NCBI GenBank assembly: GCA_037893245.1
Contig: JBAIAA010000120.1
Coordinates: 992,001 to 1,056,000, forward strand
Length of the DNA: 64,000 nt
Reading direction: 5' to 3'
Origin: Crossaster papposus
Lineage: Eukaryota > Echinodermata > Asteroidea > Velatida > Solasteridae
In this document: in pieces, positions 22,301 through 34,300 of the stretch
How positions within the stretch are numbered: position 1 is the stretch's first letter
Layout: every line of letters begins with the position of its first letter
The notes under the pieces: model-generated
The model's database searches: none
The model's input: only the letters and a program-made list of their open reading frames with translations
What the model was told of the DNA's origin: nothing
Translations under genes and position numbers: made by a program

Positions 22301-25300
22301 ACATTTCTTCATGAAATGCCCTATTCTTACCATAACACTGGTGGCGCCGTTCAGCATTGGCCCGTAAACCACGTACGTGTGCCCCGTAATCCAGCCAATA
22401 TCGGCCGTGCACCAGTAAATGTCGCCCTCGTGGTAATCAAAGACGTACTTGAAGGTGGTGGCTGCGTACAGCATGTACCCTGCTTGGGTGTGAAGTACGC
22501 CCTTAGGTTTGCCAGTCGAGCCACTGATACCGAAAAAGAGGAGGATATTTTGTTTTGGACATTTGTGAGATTTTAGGGAGTTGACTTCAGTGAACAAATG
22601 TCAGGCATGAGTAACTACCAATGGGAGAAGAGAAAACTAGGCCAGGAAAAAAAGAGGACAAGATGATATTTCCTCTACTTTTGTAGACAGAAATAAATAA
22701 ACAAATTGAAAAACTAAACTAAAACAGAGGAAATTTGCTTGAAATGTAGACTTTCTCTGAGTATCTAGTCTTGCAAAGCTAATCCTGACTCGGATCGAGA
22801 ATCGTGAAAAACAATCTCGCGTCTAGGCCCAATATCAATCCTGTTGCAAACTGGTTAGGTCATTCAGAGTTGCAAACTGGTTAGGTCATTCAGAGTTGCA
22901 AACTGGTTAGGTCATTCAGAGTTGCAAACTGGTTAGGTCATTCAGAGTTGCAAACTGGTTAGGTCATTCAGAGTTGCAAACTGGTTAGGTCATTCAGAGT
23001 TGCAAACTGGTTAGGTCATTCAGAGTTGAAAACTGGTTAGGTCATTCAGAGTTGCAAACTGGTTAGGTCATTCAGAGTTGAAAACTGGTTAGGTCATTCA
23101 GAGTTGCAAACTGGTTAGGTCATTCAGAGTTGCAAACTGGTTAGGTCATTCAGAGTTGCAAACTGGTTAGGTCATTCAGAGTTGAAAACTGGTTAGGTCA
23201 TTCAGAGTTGCAAACTGGTTAGGTCATTCAGAGTTGCAAACTGGTTAGGTCATTCAGAGTTGCAAACTGGTTAGGTCATTCAGAGTTGCAAACTGGTTAG
23301 GTCATTCAGAGTTGCAAACTGGTTAGGTCATTCAGAGTTGCAAACTGGTTAGGTCATTCAGAGTTGCAAACTGGTTAGGTCATTCAGAGTTGAAAACTGG
23401 TTAGGTCATTCAGTGGTGTCCGTTTATTTTTGAGATTCAACTGTCCCACCTTGTGTAGAGCATGAACAGCGGTTCTTCGACCTCTAGCCACACCGCGTCG
23501 CATTCATCGCTCACTCCCGTCATGACATCGTGCCACCAGAGATCACGACCCTCTACAAAGGTTGTCTGATGATGACACAAAGCAAGGTCAAAGGTTACTG
23601 AAGAGGTCGGGGTGGGGAGTTAAGTTACCTGCAGTGTCTTGTGTCTTTGTATGAATTGCTGATCTCAAAGTCTCAATTCAGGACACTTTGTATTATACTC
23701 AGTCTCTGTCGGTCGGTCAGTCAGTCAGTAAGGCATAAAAAAAAAAAATGTTATGTTGGCGTAACCCGACCGACCCTAAAAATACGGCCGACCCTGGATA
23801 TTTTTTTTTCAAGGGATGAAATTTAATGATTAAAATCTATATAAATCTAGTTATAAATACGTTTGAAACCATTTCTGACCGTTTCTCATTGTTGTGTGTG
23901 TGGATTGTGAAAATATTGAACCTGGACACGCTATCGTGTATCACTACCGGCTTAAACAATTAGACAACATATCATTTTCATTGCTGAAAGGGAGAAAAAA
24001 AAAAAAAAAAAAAAAAAATCCCGACCTACCTACCCTATTTTTTTGGGCCCGTTACGCCAACATAACATTTTTTTTTTTATGCCTAAGTCAGCTGTCTCAG
24101 ATCGAGGTTCGTGAAAAATAATCCTGCGTCTGGGCCCGTCAATGTCAAAATAATCCTGGCGCGAACTGGTTAATGTGGTAGCCAAAATTAAGATCAGGAT
24201 TAGAAAAATTAACCCAAGCGTCACCCAATACTACAAAATACTACTTGCGTCAGAGTTGTAACGAGTCACTGAATTTTGTGACTTAAGTAGAGCCGTTTTA
24301 AAGAAGTGAGTCGAGTCGAGTCATTAGGTCAAGGAGGTCAAGAAGGTCTAGTCGAGTCGAGTCTAGTAACAGTGTGTAGGCAAGTCGAGTCAAGTTGAGT
24401 TTAGTCGAGTCGCATCATGCAATTGTTTGTTTTTCGAGTCACAAATATTTGAATACTACACCAGAAACACAAGATGGAAGTCCACGACATGGTGTACATG
24501 TAGGCCTATGTTTGTTGTACAGTCTCATGGAGGAAGGAAAACAGACGTTGTATTATGTAGGTACTTATAATTATTCGCTAGCATAAACGTGAAGTGAACA
24601 TAAACCGGCACTGGCGTAAATCAATGCAAATATTTTTGCTCATATTTTGGGGACTTGAGTCTTATTAGCTTTCACTCGAATCGAGTCGAGTCATTCTGAT
24701 GACGGAATTTTGACTCGAGTCGAGTCATTTACCCATCGGACTCGAGTCTGAGTCGAGTCGAGTCTGAGTCTGAGTCTGAGTCTGAGTCTGAGTCTGAGTC
24801 TGAGTCTGAGTCTGAGTCTGAGTCGAGTCGAGTCGAGTCATGGACTCGAGTCATTACAACTCTGACTCGAGTAAACTGCAGTATGCAGTACTCTTACTAC
24901 ACTGGCCTATGAGAATTGAGTAGTATTTTGAGTAATACTGTGTACACCGATCCTAACTTTGGTACCCTCCGGAGACCTAAACACAATGTGTACAATGGAG
25001 ACAAAAGGTCTCCAGAGGGTAAATTTCTATAGATGAATAGGTCTCCACTGGGAATTTCACGAAATAGGTTTTTTGGGATTGTACTCAAATTACTCAAAAA
25101 CTAGGTTTAGGATGTGGGTTAGGGTTAGTGTTTGGGTTAGGGTATAATATATGGTATATTGGGTCGAAATTTCAACCCAGGAAATTAATTGTGGTTGAAA
25201 TAAGAGCCTTTTGAAAAAGGTGCCCGACTTTTTAACCAGTTTGTACACGAGAACAAAGAGATGTCTCCACAAGGATACAAATTTAAGTGTGAGTGTACCC

Positions 25301-28300
25301 CCAATGAATGCCCAAGACGTTCGGGGTAACTTACTTTGAGGCTCATGCAGGGCCTCTTGGCACCCTGATCATTGCTTGGGGCTTCCCTGGTTGGTGTATT
25401 TGGTCCAAGATGACGGACGACGACAACAGTCTTGACAGTAAAGTTACTGTGATAAAAGGATATAAAAAAAATTAAAAAAAAAAATTTCTACAGGATTTAA
25501 AATAGATTGAAAACAAGATTTCCTTTTTCTTAATTTGAAGGGTAATTAAAAAATTGTTGAGATTTATCAATTGGTTGAGTAGAAAATGAAACATTTCACA
25601 AAAGTAAAGTTTTTAACACTTGTACTTGCAAGGCCATCACAACATACTTTTAATGTTACTTGTGCAACATTTTTTTAATTCAATAATTTCTTTACACAAA
25701 TATTTAAAACTCTAGCCCTTTTAGAGCTGTTAAAAAAAATGCAGAGTTCAGTAATTTCTATGATTACTCCAAATCTAAAAACGAAATTTACTTAATATTA
25801 ACTGATTACGCATCTATTTAATAATCTGTCACAGTTAATTCTTGCCATGCCCCTGTGCAATATAATTGTTTCTGTTAGAAACCAGTTTGTAGCTAAACAA
25901 TAGTTTCATGGCAACCACTTAGTTACCGCTGATGGTTGCTATGGTTTCCGTCATCAAGGCATTTTGCCTATTCCCTAGGGAACATTTTTTTTCTAGACAG
26001 AAATTTGTATAACTGATTAGTATTGGTCTCCAAAGCGGTGTTTTTTTTAATTCTAGCTTTCAGAACAAAAATAGCAACACTCTTAAGGTTCGTATATATT
26101 ATTCATATTTTTCAATCATTTATTATTTATCACAAGATTTGAACACAGGAACATCCTACTTTCCCCGTGTTAAAAAAAAAGGCCATGCCATACATGTTTC
26201 ATTAGATGAAATTAGAGTGAGGAGATGTAAATTCTAAATTAGATGTTTGCCCTTTAACCAGTTCGAACCAGGATTATTTTAACACCACCGTGCCGAGGCG
26301 CGGGATTATTTTTAACGAAACTCGATCCGAGGCGGGTTAAGGCCGATGGTATCGGGAAGCACACCCATGCATTTCCGGCCTTGCTCGCTGCTGACAAACA
26401 TTTCCCGCTTTGCTTGTGACGTGTTTATGCGTCATTCGTTTTGAATCTCTGAAAAAAAATTTGCGTGTATTACGTCCTCCGGCGCGAACTGGTTAACGGT
26501 AGGATACACCATTTGCAGATATCTAATTTTTTTACTACCGAATTATTAAGAAATATCTTACTTATTTGAAAGTCAATATTGATTGTATGCATCCAGCAAA
26601 ATGATTGCGCTAGATATTCTGTAATTGCTGCGAAAACTTAAATTATGGACCGTTGACCTTATCAAGCAGGCACGCGTCATGTAACTAGGCAGTTGCTATG
26701 GTGGGTGTGGCCTACCGAACTGGTGTATTGTTCATGCCATTGGTCACAAACTCTTTGTTGGAGCTGGAAGACCGCTGACCGTGAAAAAAACAGGTGCAAT
26801 TCAAAAGATCATGCACTTGAATGCACAAATGGTTTTCAGAGCGTTTAATTTAGGAATAGAGGCTACATGTTTACGTGTAAAAGAGGTAATATTAAGATCG
26901 TGTAAATGAGGTTTTTTAATATTAAGTAACTGAAGCAAAAGAAGTAAGGCGCGTTGGAGAACAGAATCGATGGTAACCTTGACCTTTTGTGTTAACAAAA
27001 AATGCCAAAAAAAAAGTATTTTTTTGAGGTAGGAAGGGTTTGTAATGAAATTAACGTGGACAAGGCAAATTTCAAAACGTGTAATTAAGAGATTTTAAAA
27101 AAGTCATTTGGGAGACATGATCACTTCTTGAAGACCAATATCAAAGATATTTTAGAAAAAAAAAACAAATGACAAGACAATACAATACATAACAAATGTT
27201 GTTGTGCAGGAGAGGGGGTATAATTTGGTAAGAGAGACAAAGTGCCTTGCCCAAGGGCACACGCACCATAGTCCCCAGCCGGACTTAAACCTACAACCTG
27301 CAGCTTTACCTACAGATTACAAATTCAATGCCCCAGACCACAAGGCCACGGCACTCCACGGACACTCACAGAAATGACCTGTTGCATGATGGAACATCCT
27401 AGATTGGTAACCGTAGTAACCGATCTGCCTATTTATCACCGGCATTAATTGTTAATGGAGCGTGCAACTGCTTTAACAGATAAATTGCTTGGGTTCGATA
27501 CAAAGAGTTAATTTACGAGTGTGAAGCATTTTGGCAAAGGAGCTTCAACGATGGCTGCCTGAACTGATATTTATTGGCGCACAAGATACATGTACGCCTC
27601 TGCAATATAACGGCGCTGGATGTTCTTCATCATTATTCGCGACCACAACGGCCAAGTATTTTATTAAAAGGAAAACGATTAAGCCCGATAGAAATTAACA
27701 ATCGTATTGCGCTTCAATTTTGCTGTCAGATAAGACGTGAGGATAATGGGGTGGGAGTATTGGAAACAACAATGATCGCTTCGTAGAACCTGATCATACA
27801 CCGACACCCGACACCTGTCGACTTTTGAGTAACACTAGCATAACATCACTGGAGAGACTTAGCTTCAAGTGGTCAAAGAAACTTGTTTTCAAGAAAAAAT
27901 CCAACTGTGGATGTATGATTTTGAAGAAACATCTATCAACATCGAGGTTGAAATTGCAGGATTTGCGATGGGGAATGTTACAGAGTACGAGAAGCTGTCG
28001 CCGTATCTGGTGGCCCTACGGACGTGCTTTGTTGCCATTGTCGTCATTCTGATCATAGTCGGCAACGCTTTGTCTATCGCGGTAACTCACAGCATGCAGG
28101 GGCTTCCAGACAGTACCAAAATATTGATGATATCGCTGGCAGCCTATGACCTTCTGACAGGGATTACAGCAATATCTAACGTAGTCGCATCGGCGTTTGA
28201 CTGTTGGCCGTTCGGGGATTTATACTGCTCCGTCAACAGAACCATAGATGCTTCCTGTTGCTGTATGTCTATCATACTTATCGTACTAATGAACGCTGAG

Positions 28301-31300
28301 AGATACGTCGCGGTGACCATGCCGTTCAGGTTCCCGATTCTCTGCGCAAAACGACGCGTAATGACGGTGGTACTCATCGCCTCGATTGGATCTCTAGTCG
28401 TTCAAATCTGCCTGACATACTTCAAGGAGGTCAAGATTGAGTTCGAGACGGTGTTGATTTGCGACGTGGTTTTCAACGGCACCGTTTACGAGATTTCCGT
28501 CTTGTTCTTCCTTGTGGTACTGCCCTTGGTCGTGCTGACGTACATTTACCTGCGGCTGATCAAACTCAGTCAGAATCACGTCGTGATGCTCAACAAGGGC
28601 AAGAACGTGGACAACGAAAACCGTTTCCGGGACAACAAAGCCCTCCGCGCATTTCTCGTCGTGACCATCCTCTTCGCAGTCTGTTGGACGCCGCTGCGGG
28701 TCGTGCGCGTCATCACGGCCGTCACAGGCTCAGCCCAACCTATCTGGATGACTTTTACTGCCAAAGGTTTCGCAGTCTCCAACAGCTTCTTCAACGTGTT
28801 TATCTACTCTTTCTTCAATCGGTCGTTTCGGCAAGCCGCTAAGCGACTGATGATGCCTTATTTTCCGTGCTTCAAAAGTGCCACCGTCACCCCGGTCATC
28901 ATGCCCAGTTTTAAGAATGTAACACTCCATCGACCTGTTCGTCGAAAGGGGAAAGCAGCGTTCATCTCTGTGGAGCTCTGACTAAAACAGAAACATCATC
29001 TTGTGAAAGCATAGTGCACTATTTGAAAATTACTATTCTCTCTACCACAAGAGTCAATGGAAACGTACTTTAAAAAATATTAGGCGTTTCTTGTAGTGTC
29101 AAGCTAATATTTAGACAAATTATAGAACTAAGATGGTACTTTCTCACTTGAACACCTTGTAAGTGTTCTTTTGAACTAAATATCGACCACAAAAAAAAAT
29201 CTAAACAATAACTGAAATCACAACTGTAAAAAAAAAATTATATTTAGAGTTACAATTGTTTATAATGAGCTAAAATAAACATTAGCATTTACACAGATTT
29301 ATCAATTATTGTCAATTTTATCAATTATTGTCAATTGTATTGACTGCTAAGAATTGACACATTAACATTATCTCATCCTCTTAAAAAAATAAATGCTGGG
29401 TCATTAAAAAATATGTGTTCTGTCAAAAATGCTCTTTAAGGCAGAGTTTAGATTTTACGCCAAGTTTAATAATAAAAAAGCCTTTAGGCAAGAAAATATC
29501 CCAATGATGATAAATTCAGAAATTCTCCTATCAACGAAATCTGTGATCGCCTTCAGTCGAGTTCTGAAAATGCTTTATTACCTGTACCTTGTGTAACAAT
29601 AGAAACAAAACGTCCTGTGGTACTTCAATGAAATACTGGCAAAAGTACAGATACAAATTATTATCGTACGAGGGGCGATTGATAAGGTAGAAGTCAGTTT
29701 TAAAAAATCGATGATTTTTGTGTTTAACAGTCTTCCTCCCTCAATTGACACACTTAGTCCAGCGTTCATGGAGCATGGATCCCTTCTGCAAAGAAGCTGT
29801 CATCCTGGACCCCCAATGTTAAGATGCGATCAAATTCAAGTCAATACTGGCATAACAGAAGTCTGGCAGCAGACAAATCTCTCCGCGAGCATCTTCCTAG
29901 CGGCGAGCTTGAAGGAATGACCGACGAAGAAGTAAATGAAGACGTTACAGAAGCTGCTGGCCACCGAGAGCCAACTGACCAGAAAGTTGATCCATGCTGG
30001 CAGGGATACCGCCTCCGAGGCTTGGAGGGTTCTACCTACTGTCACTGGCAGCCAGCAAGCTGTGAACGTGACGGCGATGATCAGGAATGTTCGCATCGCC
30101 TTGTTGTCCAGAAATCCAGGCTTCGCTTCCTCAGTCTTATTCCAGTTAAGCCGTTGAGCGTGATCTTTACTTATTTGAATCAGTCGCTTGTAGATGATCG
30201 TTTGAATGATAAGTGGCAGGATAAAACAGGTGCAGAGAGTGATGAGTTCGATGGCCAAGCTCACACTCCTGCTAGTGCATATCACAGACTCTGGGTGAAA
30301 AACTATTTGCACGTTAAAAATGTTCAGCATCCCAATGATGCTTGCAAAAGTCAAGGCAAAGTTTATCAGTAAACCCGCGATGAGCTTTTTTTTCGTGAAC
30401 ATGGCCTCGAAGCGGAACGGTCTGGTGACTGCTATGTAACGTTCAAAATTAATGTTGAGCATCACATTGATGGACATGATGCAGAACGTGCCGAATAAGT
30501 AGCCGTTGATCTCACAGAATGTTTGTCCGAAGGGCCAACGCTGCAGAGCTGATGCGGGGATGCTTGGCAGCGCCATCAGTCCAACGAGAAGGTCGTTCAG
30601 CGCCATGGCGATCATCAGAATCTGAGTGCTCTGTGGTATGTCCGAGATACGCAGCATCACGGCGATGGAGAACAAATTCCCCACTAGGATTGTCAGTGTT
30701 ACTATGGCGATGACCGAAGTGCGTAAGATCACGACAAATAACGACAGCGTTATTTCATCCTCGGGCAAACTTTGCTGTGTTGAATTGCAGACGGGAAATC
30801 CTTCTTCCGTACTTAAAAAATCTAAGCTCGTGTTCACCATGATCAAACCAAAGTATGCTAAACATTCCTATGAAAGTTTTATAATTAATCACGTGTTGCT
30901 GCTTGTGCACGGAGTTAGTACCAATTAACGCGTTGTTTACTTTACACAGGCCTTTTTTTTATTTCACTTCCCAGGTTGTATCATAAAACCGGGTGTGATC
31001 CCTGCCCACACGGAATTCTGGTGTTTATGACTTCTGACTAGCGCCCTCAAACAAAGATACTGACAATTTGGGAGATCGCCAACAGAGGGCAAGATAGCTC
31101 AGTTAGTAGAGTGCCAGTCCAGTATTCCGGAGGTTGCAGGTTCGAGTCTCGCCTTGTTAATTTCTCTGTTCACCTTAACGTTTACATTTCCACTGCTGTC
31201 TGATGCTATAGCCAGGCACTACTGTATTTTGTGCATTTTCAACTATATCCGACTGATGTGAAGACACAGTCTGTCCAGTGTGGTTCTATTGTAGTCCTTT

Positions 31301-34300
31301 TCCGTGAAAGATCAGCTATCGGTCAATTCTAGATTCATGAATCCGCAAAGAGTCGTTAACAAGAGCAGGTGTTGATAGGTGGGATGAATTATTAAACAAG
31401 ATGAGGAATCTGTTATAGAAACTGCGACCAGCCAAAATCTAGCGGACCAGAAACTACAATTCAGTTGATAGCAATGTCACAGTGTTTTCTAAGATGAAAT
31501 ATGCACCGGGCGGGGGATGTAAAATCAATATTAGATGGGTGGCCCTTACACAGATGTATATTTACATTGTAAACAACAAATCTAATATTGAAAGTCACTG
31601 TGAACGTGCAGACCATTCTCACAGCAAACACTGGCCATCAATATCCGCCGGCCGTCAACTTCTCAGGTATAATGAGGAGCGTCAACGATGTCTCAAAGTA
31701 AACAAATTCACCCTATTACCGTTTCAGACGAGATCTTCACTTGTTTGTTTGAATCTGTGTTTGCAGAACTTTTTCTATAAGGCAGATTTTACTTGTTGAA
31801 GGGGAAGGACTATTTCGTTATTTACCGTAATAATTTGGCAGGAGAATCAGGGCTGGCGCTGTTCTTTATAGGGCTCAGAATGTAATCAGAAAACTGTTTA
31901 CCTTTTCACCTTAACCAGTTCGCAATAATTTTGACATTGACCGATCTCAGGCGCGGCATTCTTTTTTTACGAAACTCGATCAGAGGCGGGTTTAGGCCGA
32001 TATCAGTGGGAAGCACACCTGGCTCCGGTCGCTGACAGATATTCCCGGCCTTGCTCGTGACGTGTTTATCTGTAATCCGTTTTGAATCTCAAAAAAACGT
32101 TGCGTATACATGTACGACATCCGATGCAAACTGGTTAAAGGGATCATATACGTTTGGTAATTACTCCAAAAAATTAATGGCAATAAAAACTTACTTTGTA
32201 AGCAGCTTTGGATAGTATAATACATTTTTAGAAATTTTTCACTTCGAAGTACTGCGGTTATGGAAAAAGATATCACTTGTTATCAAACAAAAATTGAATC
32301 TGAGAAGCGTTACTGCAGTGACGTTTCTCAGATTGTGTAGTATTCCAATGCAGATTATTCTTCCTGCGTGGACATAACCGCTCCAGATTTTTGGCAATAT
32401 CTCCAAATCGCTACGTGATTTATGAAAGAACTTGTGACTGGACTTGTGAAAGGACATGTAGGGACTTCAATACAACTATGGTGGATGCCTCTCTTCAATT
32501 TCAACTTTAAAACTGAGACTCTCGTTCCAAGTTTGGAGGTTCCTACTTACTCTTTCTTGCAAATCTCAACGGCGTCGTCACTAATGTTCTTTAGGTTGAC
32601 TAGTTTAGTGCCTCGATAGACTCCATCTGACAAGAAAAAAGGCCATTTTTTAAACCCTAACTTCGTCTTCAGGCTTCATTCATGCAGTTTTGCAATGGAC
32701 GGAGCCGAAAACGGAACCGAAGGCATGGGTTTGAAAAATGGCCCCAGTCAATAAATACATTATTGCAGTGGTTGAATTTAAAACTATTTTTTTTTACCCT
32801 AACCGTCGTACCTGAATTCATCAAAATCCATTCCCTGTTTTGGAGGAGTTCGGCGGATTCAGGATACCTTCATATTGAACAAACTGATAGAATCTGATGG
32901 ATTGAGGATTTTAAGCTTAGCAGTACTGCAAGATTTTGCAGCACTGCAAAATGGATTTTGAGGTGGTGGATTTTGAAGATTCTATAGAGAAGCACTGCAA
33001 AAATATTGTTATGCCAGCATGGTATCCTTAACTCTAACCCTCCGGGGTATTTTGGCTAGAAACCCTGCCAGACGCAACAGATTGCATACTTTGTCACATT
33101 GACTTGTGTGCAGAGTCCAGCAAGGTCACGCAGTCACCACAGAGGCACTGTGCTGGGTCTGGCAGGGTTAGGGTAAATCCATCAGAATCCATCATGCTTT
33201 TGTTGGTGAATTGTTTGGACATTTATGAAATGAACTCACCAGCCGTCACTAGAATAGTGGATTGGGCATCCATCATACGACCTGCTAATGAGTCTGCCGA
33301 GTAACCGCCAAACTGCAGGAAAACAGGAAGACATGGGTTCCATTCTCAATTGGTCCCAATTACATGTACCTGACCAAAACCCGTCAAATAATAAATAATA
33401 ATAATAATAATTAACCATTGTTATATAACGCATAACACATAGTGATTAAACATGTCCCTATGCACTGTAGAGAAAGAAAACAAAAACAACAAAATACAAA
33501 TACAAGATGCATGACCTAAATGTTAAATAGGTGCGTCTTTAAAGCAATCTTGAACTTATGATGGAATCAATATTTTTTAAATGTTCCGGGAGATTGTTCC
33601 ATAGGGTTGAGGCAGCGTGAGCGAAGCTGCGTTTACCATGTGACCTGGTCGAAACTGAATCAAAGGCAATACTAATTTGATTTGGAGAATATGACGCAAA
33701 CTATAAAGCACAATCTAAAGCTCGATTAACTTAATATTCATATCGGAGAGGTTATTCGGTAGAGCCTGAAATTGACCAAATTGCCTGAAATTTTACTTTT
33801 GTTAGTCCCAAAAAAATTAGTCAGGCACAAATAAACTAAATTAAAAGATAGGATACACCATTGGTATTTGCTGGAATTATCATGAATGGGTGAATTTGGG
33901 GGGTTGTATTTTATAGTAAATATCGTTTAACTCATAGATGCCGAGGAAAGCAAGAAAAACGGTGTTCGTTTTTAACCAGCGTCGAGCAGTGGTTCTTATG
34001 TTGTTCTTGTTTTTTCTGCGATCGCCAGCTGGAACAAATATAGAATGTCATTTTGCTGGATGCCTACAATCCTTATTTACTTTCAAATGAGCAAGATATT
34101 TCTTAATAATTTGGTAGTAAAAAATGTTGATATCTGCAAATGGTGTATCCTACCTTTAACCACTTCGCGCCGGGATTATTTTAACATCACCGAGCCGACG
34201 CGCAGGATTATTTTTTTACGGAACTTGATCCGAGGCAAGTTATTAAAGGTCGATTGTACGGGAAGCACACCCATGCATTTTCGGCCTTGCTCGCTGTTGA

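Noticed and set aside
22847..23413. CRISPR-like array
   Set aside because: The 26-bp units are contiguous with no unique spacers, and the genome is animal. It is a minisatellite.
25100..25150. Telomere-like ggttagggttagtg words (also near 63.38 kb)
   Set aside because: Only two or three units, interrupted. Similar ccctaac/gttaggg words are common at repeat borders throughout the window, so no telomere or interstitial telomeric block is claimed.
29824..30372. 182-codon plus-strand frame
   Set aside because: It is a shadow of the minus-strand GPCR coding exon.
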